A stretch of 28,563 nt of DNA from Candidatus Dadabacteria bacterium (GCA_022564935.1 JADFKM010000024.1:1-28563), one strand, 5' to 3'. Shown: positions 1 to 7,746, counted from the first letter of the stretch. The notes: generated by a model from the letters alone, not told the origin. Program-made: numbers and translations.

Positions 1-222
1 AAGCTGGCGACGCATTCACCTGTCGATGGGTTGATATCGCAGGCGAACAAGATAACGCACAATGTAACGACCTAGGGTCAGGCGCGTATCCTTAGCGGCT
101 CAAAAAAGTCTGCGCCTCAGGGCCGGCGCAGCGCCGATACCGCTTAGCGTACGCACCAGCGGAACCGACGGACGCGGCTGCCTCGTTGACACCCGCCCAG
201 CCCAGGCGCACAATCGCGGCGG
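1..222. other. GC-rich intergenic left edge
   Basis: I see no convincing coding frame here. The stretch is visibly richer in G and C than the sequence after position 840. It holds an odd-centred perfect palindrome, CGGCGC-A-GCGCCG, at 124-136, which could form a short hairpin, but no U-run follows it. The segment is probably the upstream region of the PEBP gene. It may come from a different replicon or genome than the core of the window. Confidence 0.4.
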
Positions 223-828
223 GTGGGAACATCTAACGTGTATCATGATCAGCATCGTGGCCTAATTGCGCTACTGGCCGCTGCCGCTGTACTCATCGTA
301 GCCTATGGCGACGGTGAACAGGCTGCCGGAGATGGGTCGTTCGCGTCGCCTGAGGCAGGAGGTCAAGCCGTGTCCTTTGAGCTGACAAGTACCGCCTTCA
401 CCCAGGGAGATTCAATCCCAATTAAATACACCTGTGACGGCCAGGACGTCTCGCCACCGCTCCAGTGGAAGGACCCGCCGGAAGGCACACAGAGCTTCGC
501 CCTCATCAACGACGACCCCGACGCGCCCGGTGGCACATGGGTACACTGGGTACTCTACAACCTGCCGGCGTCGACGCTCAGCCTGCAGGAGGCCGTTGCG
601 TCAGATGCGGACCTTCCCGACAACACGCGACATGGTCAAAACAGCTGGGGACGGTCTGACTACGGAGGCCCCTGCCCGCCCGGCGGCACTCACCGCTACT
701 ACTTCAAGCTGTACACCCTCGACACCGAGCTGGAGCTCAGCCCCGGGGCGTCGAAAAAGCAGCTTCTAAGCGCCATGGAAGGCCACATACTGGCCCAGGG
801 GCAGTTGATGGGTAGGTACAAGAGGTAA
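223..828 (+). CDS. PEBP family (YbhB/YbcL, Raf-kinase-inhibitor-like) protein
   Basis: This 201-residue protein belongs to the phosphatidylethanolamine-binding protein family, bacterial YbhB/YbcL branch. The conserved ligand-pocket signatures are visible: DDPDAPGGTWVHWVLYNLP near residues 97-115 and GGPCPPGGTHRYYFKLYTLD near 148-167. Family members bind anionic ligands; the bacterial role is poorly known. The first ~30 residues contain a hydrophobic segment (LIALLAAAAVLIVAY) like a lipoprotein leader, but the position where a lipobox Cys would sit is Tyr (TAT instead of TGT), so lipidation is not expected. The start is uncertain: GTG at 223 or GTG at 238. The gene is GC-rich and stands alone, with no operon partner. 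Identification of the fold is secure; localisation and start are not. Confidence 0.88.
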   Translation: MGTSNVYHDQHRGLIALLAAAAVLIVAYGDGEQAAGDGSFASPEAGGQAVSFELTSTAFTQGDSIPIKYTCDGQDVSPPLQWKDPPEGTQSFALINDDPDAPGGTWVHWVLYNLPASTLSLQEAVASDADLPDNTRHGQNSWGRSDYGGPCPPGGTHRYYFKLYTLDTELELSPGASKKQLLSAMEGHILAQGQLMGRYKR

Positions 829-1262
829 AGGATTCGAGCAATCAGCCTCTATTAGGGAATTATTATATTGCCCCTTTGAAAACTTAAAAAACTTATTATA
901 TTAATAGTAAAGGGCTATCTAAAAGCGGGTTGCTTTAATACATGAGATTTGTACCGTGTTTGATTGAACTTGGGTATTTGTATGCGGGTATTATACTGCA
1001 TGTGCGCACAATTTTAAGCATACACATGCATTAATAGGTGGGTCTTATGATTTTTATAAAAAGGATATTGTGCATATACGTATATTCGGGTAAGATGATG
1101 AATAAGTGATTAATCAATAACAAAACCCTGTGAGCGGATATATGTAAAATTTTTTTTGGAATAAAATGATAGCAAGTACTCACTAAATCAATGGCGCTCC
1201 CGTGTTGATATGATGAAGTTTCAATAACGACAATAAATGTTATAAAAAAAGGAGGGTTTAAG
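829..1262. other. AT-rich intergenic region upstream of the porin gene
   Basis: No gene is visible in about 430 bases. Composition drops sharply to AT-rich right after the PEBP gene. A weak sigma70-like promoter, TTGGGT (970-975), 16 bp, TATACT (992-997), is followed at once by an 8 bp perfect inverted repeat, TGCATGTG (997-1004) and CACATGCA (1023-1030). A 12 bp palindrome ATATACGTATAT lies at 1074-1085. A strong Shine-Dalgarno, AAGGAGGG, lies at 1250-1257 just before the porin start. These could be operator sites for the porin-cytochrome pair, but none matches a regulator site I recognise. Confidence 0.4.
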
Positions 1263-2588
1263 ATGTTTAAAGTCACTAAAGTTCTTATTTTCATAGTCCT
1301 GACTCTGTCTATGTCTTTGGCCTGGAGTGTGGGTAGCTCTGTGGCGGGGGGCTCGGATACGGACAGGGAGATACAGGAGCTTAAGCGGGAGATGGAGAAG
1401 CTGAGGGAGAGGATAGAAGTTATGGAGAGGAAGAGGGCGGAAGAGAGGGAGCTCATAGAGCAAATGAAGGCTGAGGAGAGGTTGATCGAATCTGAGGTGG
1501 CGAATTTGAGGAGGTATGTAGACCGCAGGATTGAGAAGTTCAGTGTGTTCAATACCTCAAAGCTTTTCCTGAGCGGATACGGTGCCGCGGCTTTTACCAA
1601 CCCCGATGACGAGCCGTCCACGTTCTCGGCAATATTCACCCCTATTTTCCACTACCAGCTCACCGACAGGATCCATTTCATTATCGCGCCTGAGTTCGAA
1701 CTGGAAGACGACGAGCTGGAGGTGGGGCTGGAAATAGGCGAGATCGACATCATCCTGAACGATTACCTGACCCTCGTTGCAGGAAAGTTCCTGCTTCCCT
1801 TTAACGTATTTTCCGAGAGGCTGCATCCCACGTGGATAAACAAGATGCCAGCGCTGCCGATAATCTACGGCCACGGCCACGGGGGAGGCGGCATAGTACC
1901 AATTCTCTCCGACGTCGGCGTTCAGCTCCGGGGAGGGGCTCCGCTACCCCTGTGGAAGGGCTCGAAGATCAACTACGCCTTCTATGTTACGAACGGCCCG
2001 CGGCTGGAGATGGAAGAGCATGAAGAGAGTGAAGAGCATGAAGAGGAGCCAACGGAAGAAGGGGCTGCTTTGGCGGCGGCAAGGGCCGTGGAGCTCGAAT
2101 TCAGCGAGAACTTCACAGACCTCAACTCCAACAAGGCCGTCGGCGGTAGAATAGGCATCCTTCCCGTATGGAACATAGAGCTTGGCGCCTCGCTCATGTA
2201 CGCCGACGTTGGCAGCGACATAGACGTCTTTCTCTTAGGTTTGGACGGAGAGCTACACTACAGGGGATTTGAGCTGAGGGGTGAGTTCATCCGCCTGCAG
2301 CACGACGAAGGAGAGGAAGGGGACGACGAGGACAGGAACGGCTTCTACCTGCAGGGCGCCTGGAGGGTTTCGGATATCACACTTGCCAACCCGAAGATAC
2401 AGAATTTCATTAACAGGCTTGAGCCTGTGGTCAGGTACGGCAGGGTGTACAGGCCCGGGGAGGACCTGTCTCAGTTTGCCTTCGGAATCAACTACTGGAT
2501 TATGCCGAGTGTACCTTTCAAGATTGCCTACCAGTTAAATGAGGGGCAGTCCGATAACTTCCTGGTACAACTGGCGTTTGGTTTCTAA
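1263..2588 (+). CDS. outer-membrane porin-like beta-barrel with N-terminal coiled coil
   Basis: The 441-residue product has a signal peptide (about residues 1-29, ending near SVAGG), a highly charged coiled coil (about 32-92, rich in E, R and K with heptad leucines), and then a beta-barrel that ends in Phe (LAFGF), the usual outer-membrane assembly signal. The layout matches OprP/OprO-like and related porins, which often trimerise through the coiled coil. Two unusual loops are a Gly-His stretch HGHGGGG (204-210) and an acidic His-bearing stretch at 251-266 (EEHEE repeated). These could bind divalent metals, which is inference. The ATG has a strong AAGGAGGG eight bases or less upstream. The diheme cytochrome gene follows after 28 bp, so the two are probably co-transcribed. 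Substrate is unknown. Confidence 0.8.
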   Translation: MFKVTKVLIFIVLTLSMSLAWSVGSSVAGGSDTDREIQELKREMEKLRERIEVMERKRAEERELIEQMKAEERLIESEVANLRRYVDRRIEKFSVFNTSKLFLSGYGAAAFTNPDDEPSTFSAIFTPIFHYQLTDRIHFIIAPEFELEDDELEVGLEIGEIDIILNDYLTLVAGKFLLPFNVFSERLHPTWINKMPALPIIYGHGHGGGGIVPILSDVGVQLRGGAPLPLWKGSKINYAFYVTNGPRLEMEEHEESEEHEEEPTEEGAALAAARAVELEFSENFTDLNSNKAVGGRIGILPVWNIELGASLMYADVGSDIDVFLLGLDGELHYRGFELRGEFIRLQHDEGEEGDDEDRNGFYLQGAWRVSDITLANPKIQNFINRLEPVVRYGRVYRPGEDLSQFAFGINYWIMPSVPFKIAYQLNEGQSDNFLVQLAFGF

Positions 2589-2616
2589 GCCATAAGAAAG
2601 CAAGGAGGACAAAATC

Positions 2617-3258
2617 ATGAATGACCTTTTTAAGGGATTATTTAAAGGAAGTTTGAGGGCGGCGGCAGTTGTGTTTGTTTGCATCTCTTTTACCGCGTCG
2701 GGCGCCGCAGTTTCGATTGGAGAGGAACAGAGCGGCTCCGAGCTGTGGGCGCAAAACTGCGGCAGGTGCCACAATTTCAGGGGACTGAACGAATTCAACG
2801 ACGCTCAGTGGTCGATTATTATGGGTCACATGAGAGTCGTAGGAAACATCCCCGGAGGCCAGGCGAGGGCTATTTTGAAGTTCCTGCAGGATAACAACAA
2901 CCCGCCCATGAAGCCTGTTGCCGCAGTCAAACCGGTGAGGGCAGAAAAGATGGCAGAGCGGCCAATGCAAAAGGGCGATGCCTCTTCGGGGAAGAAAAAG
3001 TATGATGCAAATTGCGCAGCGTGCCACGGCTCCTCGGCCAAGGGCGACGGGCCCGCTTCGGTCAGTTTACACCCCAAGCCTCGGAACTTGACTGACGGGG
3101 CTTATATGGGAACTCTGTCCGACGGCTATCTCTTCAGGGTGATAAGCGAGGGCGGCCCCTCCGTGGGCAAGTCGCCTTTCATGCCCGGCTGGGCGGCGAC
3201 CATGAGCGAAGAAGACATCATTAACGTCATCACCTACCTCCGCACTTTGAGCAAATAG
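2617..3258 (+). CDS. periplasmic diheme cytochrome c
   Basis: The 213-residue product has a signal or anchor segment (about 13-31) and two heme c attachment motifs: CGRCH at 48-52 and CAACH at 133-137. The first domain is short (about 40-95) and carries an MGHMR motif whose His or Met could be the distal ligand. A Pro/Lys linker (about 97-120) leads to a class I cytochrome c domain (about 121-213), where Met189 in KSPFMPGW is the likely axial ligand. Such proteins shuttle electrons in the periplasm. It follows the porin gene by 28 bp with an AGGAGG ribosome binding site, and a terminator lies directly downstream, so porin plus cytochrome form a two-gene unit. No oxidoreductase partner is encoded nearby. 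Heme-protein identity is certain; the redox partner is unknown. Confidence 0.92.
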   Translation: MNDLFKGLFKGSLRAAAVVFVCISFTASGAAVSIGEEQSGSELWAQNCGRCHNFRGLNEFNDAQWSIIMGHMRVVGNIPGGQARAILKFLQDNNNPPMKPVAAVKPVRAEKMAERPMQKGDASSGKKKYDANCAACHGSSAKGDGPASVSLHPKPRNLTDGAYMGTLSDGYLFRVISEGGPSVGKSPFMPGWAATMSEEDIINVITYLRTLSK

Positions 3259-3282
3259 CGCCTTAACGCGTAAAGCAAATGC

Positions 3283-3318
3283 GGGGAGCCTGAGACCGAT
3301 GTGGTTTTCAGGCTCCCC
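3283..3318 (+). terminator. stem-loop terminator after the porin-cytochrome unit
   Basis: GGGGAGCCTGA (3283-3293) and TCAGGCTCCCC (3308-3318) form a perfect 11 bp stem with a 14-base loop, 24 bases after the cytochrome stop codon. The U-tract is poor (TGTCCCTT), so it may act as an mRNA 3' stabiliser or need Rho, but its position is that of a terminator. Confidence 0.75.
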
Positions 3319-3396
3319 TGTCCCTTCACACTTATCTCCGTGCCAAAACTCCACATGTTTGTGTCAGTATGGGTCTCTAATTGCTTGCTATAGGGG

Positions 3397-3402
3397 TATA
3401 AT
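3397..3402 (+). promoter_or_regulatory. consensus -10 box TATAAT upstream of the candidate RNA and PMT gene
   Basis: A perfect TATAAT preceded by GGGG sits 187 bp before the mannosyltransferase start. No good -35 is found at the usual spacing (TCTCTA at 3374-3379). Transcription would begin near 3408, just before the outer stem of the structured region described next. Confidence 0.4.
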
Positions 3403-3427
3403 TGAAGCTTGAAATCTGAGTTGAGGG

Positions 3428-3550
3428 GATGACTGGGAATTCGGAGCTCCGATGTAAAGGGCGCTTCACATAGCTAGCGAATGAGAACCTCAGGAACGAC
3501 CCGAGTGTTGTGTCGGGATTGAGCAGGTTGTATAGTTGAGGTTTGTCATC
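3428..3550 (+). ncRNA. candidate structured RNA or 5' leader of the PMT gene
   Basis: This gene-free interval contains nested complementary segments in an RNA-like arrangement. GATGAC (3428-3433) pairs with GTCATC (3545-3550) as an outer stem. AACCTCA (3486-3492) pairs with TGAGGTT (3537-3543). CCCGA (3500-3504) pairs with TCGGG (3513-3517) inside it. A self-complementary CGGAGCTCCG lies at 3442-3451. A TATAAT box lies about 25 bp upstream. I do not recognise a known RNA family. The pairings are exact, but each is short, so chance is not excluded. It could be an independent small RNA or a regulatory leader of the following gene. Confidence 0.3.
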
Positions 3551-3588
3551 TGAGGGCGCACGGCCGAGAATAAAGAGAAGGCTTTAGC

Positions 3589-5001
3589 ATGTCGGAAGAA
3601 GCTGAAGATAAGACAGGACTTTCCTTCAAAGATATTGTCACGCACAAATATGCCCTGCTGATAGCCCTTGTGGTTTTGGGGTTAGTAACGAGATTTGCGT
3701 TTATCTGGCACCCGCCCTATGTGGTGTTCGATGAGTATTACTTCTCAACGTTAGTAAAGCATTACTTCGAGGGCACTTACTATTTCGACATCCACCCGCC
3801 GTTCGGCAAGCTGCTTATAGCCCTGTTCTCATACATTTTCAGGTTCGTTCCCGAATATAATTTCACCCGAATCGGAGCGGCGTATCCCGACAATGGGTAC
3901 ATATTGCTAAGGGTCTTGCCCAATCTTTTCGGGGCGCTTATGCCCCTTTGTATTTTCTTTTTCGTGCGGTCTTTGAGGGGGTCTGTCTTGGCGGCTTTCT
4001 TTGCCGGTTTGGCAATAGTTTTTGAGAATGCGATTCTTACCCAGTCTCACTTCATATTGCTTGATTCCACGCTGTGGTTCTTCGGTTTTCTGGGCCTGGC
4101 GCTTTTTTTTTGGCACAGGAATTTTTCAAACGGCCCATATCACTTGTCGGGCTCCGGCATATGTCTCGCTTTAGCGATTTCGGTGAAATGGACGGGCCTG
4201 GGGTTTCTCGGGCTTGTGTGGATGGTGTCGCTTTGGGACATCAACCAGAGCTTAGGCGGCCGTAAGTACCCCTATGGTCTGGTTTTTTCAAGGGCTATTA
4301 ACCTTATTGGCATTCCGTTCTTGATTTATACGGGCCTTTTCTGGATACATTTTGCACTGCTTCCAAACAGCGGCCCGGGTGATGAGTCCATGTCGCCACA
4401 GTTTCAAAAGTCCCTTCTGGGCTCGAAGTTCGCTGACGATGATTCGCTGAGTGAGCCGGACTTTTGGAAAAAGTACGCTGAGCTTAACCGGAACATGTAT
4501 TTTTCCAACGCCGTGTTGTTAGAGGGGAGTGAGTACGGGAGCAAATTTTATGAGTGGCCCCTTATGGAGCGCCCCGTAAAGTTCGGAATATTGAGATTGT
4601 CGGACAACGAGTTGTCTGCCGTTTATCTCCTCGGCAATCCGTTTATCTGGTGGTTTGTCTTTTTTGCTATGCTGTTTGCAGTGTTCGTTTGGAAAGCCGA
4701 GCCGGATGATACGAAGGTATTTCTATACGCGGGCTGGCTTGCAAGCTATTTCCCCTTTTTCTTCATACACGGGGTGTTTTTCCTCTACCATTACATTCCC
4801 GCTCTAGTATTTTCGGTGGTGATAACGGCCCTATTTCTTTTTGACGGCATGAAAACCAGCCCTCGAATGAGGTTGATACTGTTTGCAACTTTGGTGACGG
4901 TGTTCATCGCCGGATTTCTGTTCTTTATGCCGCTGTCCTATGGTCTGAAGATATCCCCGGTGGAGTTCGGTATGAGGATGTGGTCGGCCGGGTGGCCTTG
5001 A
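3589..5001 (+). CDS. GT39/PMT-family membrane glycosyltransferase (dolichyl/polyprenyl-phosphate-mannose-dependent)
   Basis: This 470-residue integral membrane protein has about ten hydrophobic segments. After a short cytoplasmic N-terminus and a first membrane helix (about 21-40) comes the catalytic-loop signature of GT-C family PMTs: the acidic pair Asp48-Glu49 in VVFDEYYF and HPPFGK at 69-74. The family transfers mannose from a lipid-linked donor to Ser/Thr of exported proteins; related enzymes modify lipids. The C-terminal MIR domain of eukaryotic PMTs is absent, as is usual in bacteria. The ATG at 3589 is preceded by GAGAAGG. A sugar kinase-like gene follows 204 bp downstream on the same strand. 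Family assignment is firm; donor sugar and acceptor are unknown. Confidence 0.85.
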   Translation: MSEEAEDKTGLSFKDIVTHKYALLIALVVLGLVTRFAFIWHPPYVVFDEYYFSTLVKHYFEGTYYFDIHPPFGKLLIALFSYIFRFVPEYNFTRIGAAYPDNGYILLRVLPNLFGALMPLCIFFFVRSLRGSVLAAFFAGLAIVFENAILTQSHFILLDSTLWFFGFLGLALFFWHRNFSNGPYHLSGSGICLALAISVKWTGLGFLGLVWMVSLWDINQSLGGRKYPYGLVFSRAINLIGIPFLIYTGLFWIHFALLPNSGPGDESMSPQFQKSLLGSKFADDDSLSEPDFWKKYAELNRNMYFSNAVLLEGSEYGSKFYEWPLMERPVKFGILRLSDNELSAVYLLGNPFIWWFVFFAMLFAVFVWKAEPDDTKVFLYAGWLASYFPFFFIHGVFFLYHYIPALVFSVVITALFLFDGMKTSPRMRLILFATLVTVFIAGFLFFMPLSYGLKISPVEFGMRMWSAGWP

Positions 5002-5205
5002 TGTATGTGTAGCCGCTGGGGGGCATATAGGGGGATGTAATGGAAGACTGTTTGATTCAATATTCGGAACAACACACCCTTGCTTTTGTATTCTGTTCAG
5101 AGCTGTTGGATACCTCCGAGCCTCCCGGGTAAGCGCTGCAAATTCTTTGGCGGCTGGTCGGAGGGCGTGAGAAATCATTCCATTTCGTATATAAATATCT
5201 GTAGC

Positions 5206-6303
5206 ATGGATAGGATCAATAGCGGTTCCCTGAGCGTGGACGACATCGTTTCTGTTGCGTGGATGTTCGATATCGGCAAGGTCGTCGATATATCGAGATA
5301 CGGCGGCGGCAGGATCAACGAGACGTTCCTGGTACAGACGCTGGCGGGGCCGGGCGAAAAGAAAGATGAACATAATTATGTCCTTCAGAAGCTGCACAGG
5401 ATATTTTCGCCTTTGGTGCTAACGGATATGGATGTGATAACGAACCGCCTGGAAGCCGCAGGTCTCATCACGCCGAAGCTGGTTCGGACGTTGACAGGGG
5501 AGCTCGGAATCACTTTGGATGGTAGCTGCTGGCGCATGCTGACGTATATACCGGGCATGACCTGCGAAAAAGGGATTACTGCCCGGATGGCCAAAGAGGC
5601 AGCCTCACTCGTCGGCAGGTTTCACAATGCGCTGTACGGGCTGGATTACGAGTTTCTACACAAGATACCCGGTTTTCATGACATCGAAGCGATCATGACT
5701 GGCCTGGATAAAACCGCTTGTGCCTACCGCGGTACAGAGAAGTACAGCGCTCTTTTTCCACTTGCCGAGCGTGTGCTGGCGGAGTATCAAAACATGGAAA
5801 AGTCGCTCCAAAAACTTCCCGACCGGGTTATCCACGGGGACTTGAAACTGAACAACGTCAGGTTCGATGAAAGCGGCCAAGAGGCGGTTTGTTTGCTTGA
5901 CCTCGATACGCTCGGCAGGGATAAGGTCGTCATCGACATAGGCGATGCGGTGAGGAGCTGGTGCGGTAGCTCGGAAGATGGTGAGGAGGGTTGCAAGGAG
6001 GAAGGCTCGTGTTTTGACCTCGATATTTTCCAGAGCATGATGGAAGGGTACATCCCGGAGGCGGCCTTTTTGAGCGGAGATGAGAAAGCGGCTATCTCCG
6101 AGGGGGTTGCGACGGTCACGCTGGAGCTTTCGGCCCGATTTATTACCGACGCCTTCGAGGAAACATACTTTACGCTCGACAGGGAGCGCTATCCCAGCCT
6201 CTACGAGCAGAACAGGGCGAAAGCCACGGCTCAGATGCGGTTCTACGACGACTTTCAAAAACATCGGACAAGAGCTGAGCAATTTATTGCGCACTATATG
6301 TGA
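5206..6303 (+). CDS. APH-fold kinase resembling N-acetylhexosamine 1-kinase (NahK)
   Basis: With a start at ATG 5206 the protein has 365 residues. It shows the aminoglycoside-phosphotransferase kinase fold: an N-lobe nucleotide loop GGGRINETFLV (about 33-43), then YVLQKLHR (about 58-65), the catalytic HGDLKLNNVRFD (HGD at 210-212) and the metal-binding DLD (about 232-234), followed by IDIGDAVRS. The N-loop, the DLDTLG segment and a C-terminal TLELSARFITD motif are typical of NahK-like sugar 1-kinases rather than antibiotic kinases. The frame stays open upstream to TTG 5080, but those residues do not resemble the family, so I prefer ATG 5206 despite no clear ribosome binding site. Together with the upstream GT39 gene it suggests a sugar or glycoconjugate function (inference). 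Confidence 0.75.
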   Translation: MDRINSGSLSVDDIVSVAWMFDIGKVVDISRYGGGRINETFLVQTLAGPGEKKDEHNYVLQKLHRIFSPLVLTDMDVITNRLEAAGLITPKLVRTLTGELGITLDGSCWRMLTYIPGMTCEKGITARMAKEAASLVGRFHNALYGLDYEFLHKIPGFHDIEAIMTGLDKTACAYRGTEKYSALFPLAERVLAEYQNMEKSLQKLPDRVIHGDLKLNNVRFDESGQEAVCLLDLDTLGRDKVVIDIGDAVRSWCGSSEDGEEGCKEEGSCFDLDIFQSMMEGYIPEAAFLSGDEKAAISEGVATVTLELSARFITDAFEETYFTLDRERYPSLYEQNRAKATAQMRFYDDFQKHRTRAEQFIAHYM

Positions 6304-6545
6304 AGGTGAGGGTAAATGATACAGAGAGGATGAGACAAACGATGCGGAATGAGATATCTATCCAAGCCCACGCCTTCCGGCTTGAACGGCGAGCGGATAT
6401 TCCAATCAAAACTCCTTCATTCGGCTCTACCTGCTGATTCCACCCCTGCATCCTTCATATATTCCCAAAGATAATACATAAATCCGGACTCGTGACGTTT
6501 TTCCCTGCTCTTTTTATCTCTCACGTCGATGCATTATGAAGAAGT
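6304..6545. other. intergenic region beside the truncated recombinase
   Basis: No gene is supported. On the minus strand a short open stretch at about 6415-6522 could encode some 35 residues from a GTG but has no ribosome binding site; it may be debris from the event that removed the 3' end of the recombinase gene. Confidence 0.3.
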
Positions 6546-6995
6546 TTAGATAGATGTGAGACACAAGCGCGGGGGGCGGCCTAGGCGCTTGCCTCTTTTT
6601 TTTGCGGCCTGTAATCCGGCTTTTGTGCGTTCTGATATTAACTTTCGTTCAAAATGTGCCAGTGATCCCATGATATGAAACAGTAATTCACCGCTTGCCG
6701 TTGTGGTATCAATGGCTTCGGATAAGGATTTAAACCCTATACCTCGTTTGCCAAGTTCTTCGATAATGGTGATAAGGTGCGGTAATGATCTGCCTAGACG
6801 GTCGAGTTTCCAGACCGTGAGAATATCACCTGATTGCAAAGTGCTTAAAGCGTCATCAAAACCTGGGCGGTTTATTGCGGCGCCCGATATGCCCACATCC
6901 TTAAAGATTTTTTCGCAGTCTGCGCTTTCCAGGACGTCCTGTTGAAGGTTTAAACTCTGCTCGTCTGTTGAGACTCTGGCATAGCCATAATTCAT
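6546..6995 (-). CDS. serine recombinase (Tn3 resolvase/invertase type), C-terminally truncated
   Basis: Starting at the ATG whose complement is at 6993-6995 (AAGGT upstream), the protein has 149 residues. It opens with MNYGYARVSTDEQ, where Ser9 is the catalytic serine, and has the conserved LDRLGRS and the FERKLISERTKAG helix, so the catalytic domain and the dimerisation helix are present. It stops at LGRPPRLCLTSI, exactly where the ~40-residue helix-turn-helix DNA-binding domain should begin. Full resolvases are about 180-200 residues. The enzyme is therefore probably a remnant or at least defective in site recognition. A longer frame extends upstream to 7121 but that sequence is low-complexity and Cys-rich and overlaps the presumed control region. 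It neighbours a toxin-antitoxin pair. Confidence 0.85.
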   Translation of the reverse strand: MNYGYARVSTDEQSLNLQQDVLESADCEKIFKDVGISGAAINRPGFDDALSTLQSGDILTVWKLDRLGRSLPHLITIIEELGKRGIGFKSLSEAIDTTTASGELLFHIMGSLAHFERKLISERTKAGLQAAKKRGKRLGRPPRLCLTSI

Positions 6996-7078
6996 GATTT
7001 TTGCTACCTTAATTTTGCAACAGGTTTTTGCAAATCCAGGATATAACAATTTCAGGCAGTTACAAGCCTGCCTCTTAG

Positions 7079-7106
7079 TGTTGCATAAACGTTCCTTTTT
7101 GCAACA
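7079..7106. repeat. 28 bp inverted-repeat site, possible recombinase binding site
   Basis: On the plus strand the segment begins TGTTGCA and ends TGCAACA, a perfect 7 bp inverted repeat across exactly 28 bp (9 bp arms if 7077-7108 is counted: AGTGTTGCA/TGCAACACT). Sub-sites of Tn3-type res sites are about 28 bp with inverted ends, and this one sits 84 bp upstream of the recombinase start, where res usually lies. Function is inferred. Confidence 0.4.
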
Positions 7107-7147
7107 CTTAACAGTTGCCAAAATTTACGCAAAAGAATAATAGTGTT

Positions 7148-7447
7148 TCAAAGGTCTGCCGAATGGAAAGTGTCGGGCCAACGCATGGCACTATGAATAA
7201 TGGCTACAATCTGGATTTCAGTATCTCCCAAAATATAAACCACAACGTAAGGCGATCCGGCTATGACGAGTTCTCGTGTTCCTTGCACCCGCCCTGGCCT
7301 TCCCATTTGAGGATGGTTTTTCAAACGTTCTGTTGCCTCTTGAATACGAGTGACCATGCGACTTGCTGCTGAAGGATTATCATCAGCTATATACTCATGT
7401 AAATGGCGCAAGTCCTGTAGGGCAAGGCGTGTCCATTTCAGCTTCAT
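7148..7447 (-). CDS. ParE/RelE superfamily toxin
   Basis: This 99-residue basic protein starts MKLKWTRLALQDLRHLHEYI and contains the family pattern RLKNHPQMGRPGRV...TRELVIAGSPYVVVYI and an ending strand IQIVAIIHSAMRWP. These match the ParE/RelE toxin fold (a small beta-sheet with two N-terminal helices). ParE members poison gyrase, whereas RelE members cut mRNA; the pattern GxRELVI..SPYVVVY.. is closer to ParE. The start overlaps the antitoxin stop by four bases (ATGA), so translation is coupled. The pair probably stabilises the local mobile island. Family confident; molecular target inferred. Confidence 0.88.
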   Translation of the reverse strand: MKLKWTRLALQDLRHLHEYIADDNPSAASRMVTRIQEATERLKNHPQMGRPGRVQGTRELVIAGSPYVVVYILGDTEIQIVAIIHSAMRWPDTFHSADL

Positions 7448-7692
7448 GAAGACTGGCCGTGTTTATCAAAAAAATCCTTTACTTCGGCTTCCTTGGCAAA
7501 ATCACCACGTCGGGCGGCCTCCACTCCTTTCTGAATATGGGCGAGTTGCCATTCGTGAAGCTCGATGTACTGGTCAAGCGCCTCATTGATAACAGCGCTC
7601 AGATTTTTTCCGAAGGCTCTGGCTATACCATCCAGGCGTTTGCGCTTTCCTGTCTGTGTTACAAAGGAAATTCTGGTTGAATCTTTCGGCAT
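7444..7692 (-). CDS. ribbon-helix-helix (CopG-type) antitoxin
   Basis: The 82-residue product begins with a beta-strand and helix (STRISFVTQTGKRKRLDGIA), followed by GKNLSAVINEALDQYIE, the ribbon-helix-helix pattern used for DNA binding. The charged C-terminal tail (about 50-82) would wrap and neutralise the toxin. A ribosome binding site AGGAG lies nine bases upstream (complement at 7702-7706). It is the first gene of the toxin-antitoxin operon and is likely autoregulated through the dyad at 7718-7746. Confidence 0.87.
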   Translation of the reverse strand: MPKDSTRISFVTQTGKRKRLDGIARAFGKNLSAVINEALDQYIELHEWQLAHIQKGVEAARRGDFAKEAEVKDFFDKHGQSS

Positions 7693-7717
7693 TGGTAATA
7701 ACTCCTGTATATTATCT

Positions 7718-7746
7718 AATAATATACTATCATATAGTGTATTATT
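7718..7746 (-). promoter_or_regulatory. 29 bp dyad operator for the toxin-antitoxin operon
   Basis: The left arm AATAATATACTAT (7718-7730) and the right arm ATAGTGTATTATT (7734-7746) are complementary at 12 of 13 positions around a 3-base centre. The dyad sits 26 bp upstream of the antitoxin start and is AT-rich enough to overlap the promoter. Ribbon-helix-helix antitoxins typically repress from such sites. Confidence 0.65.

Noticed and set aside
6996-7121. N-terminal extension of the serine recombinase
   Set aside because: The family begins at MxYGYARVS; the extra 42 residues are Cys/Lys-rich and overlap the repeat sites in the control region.
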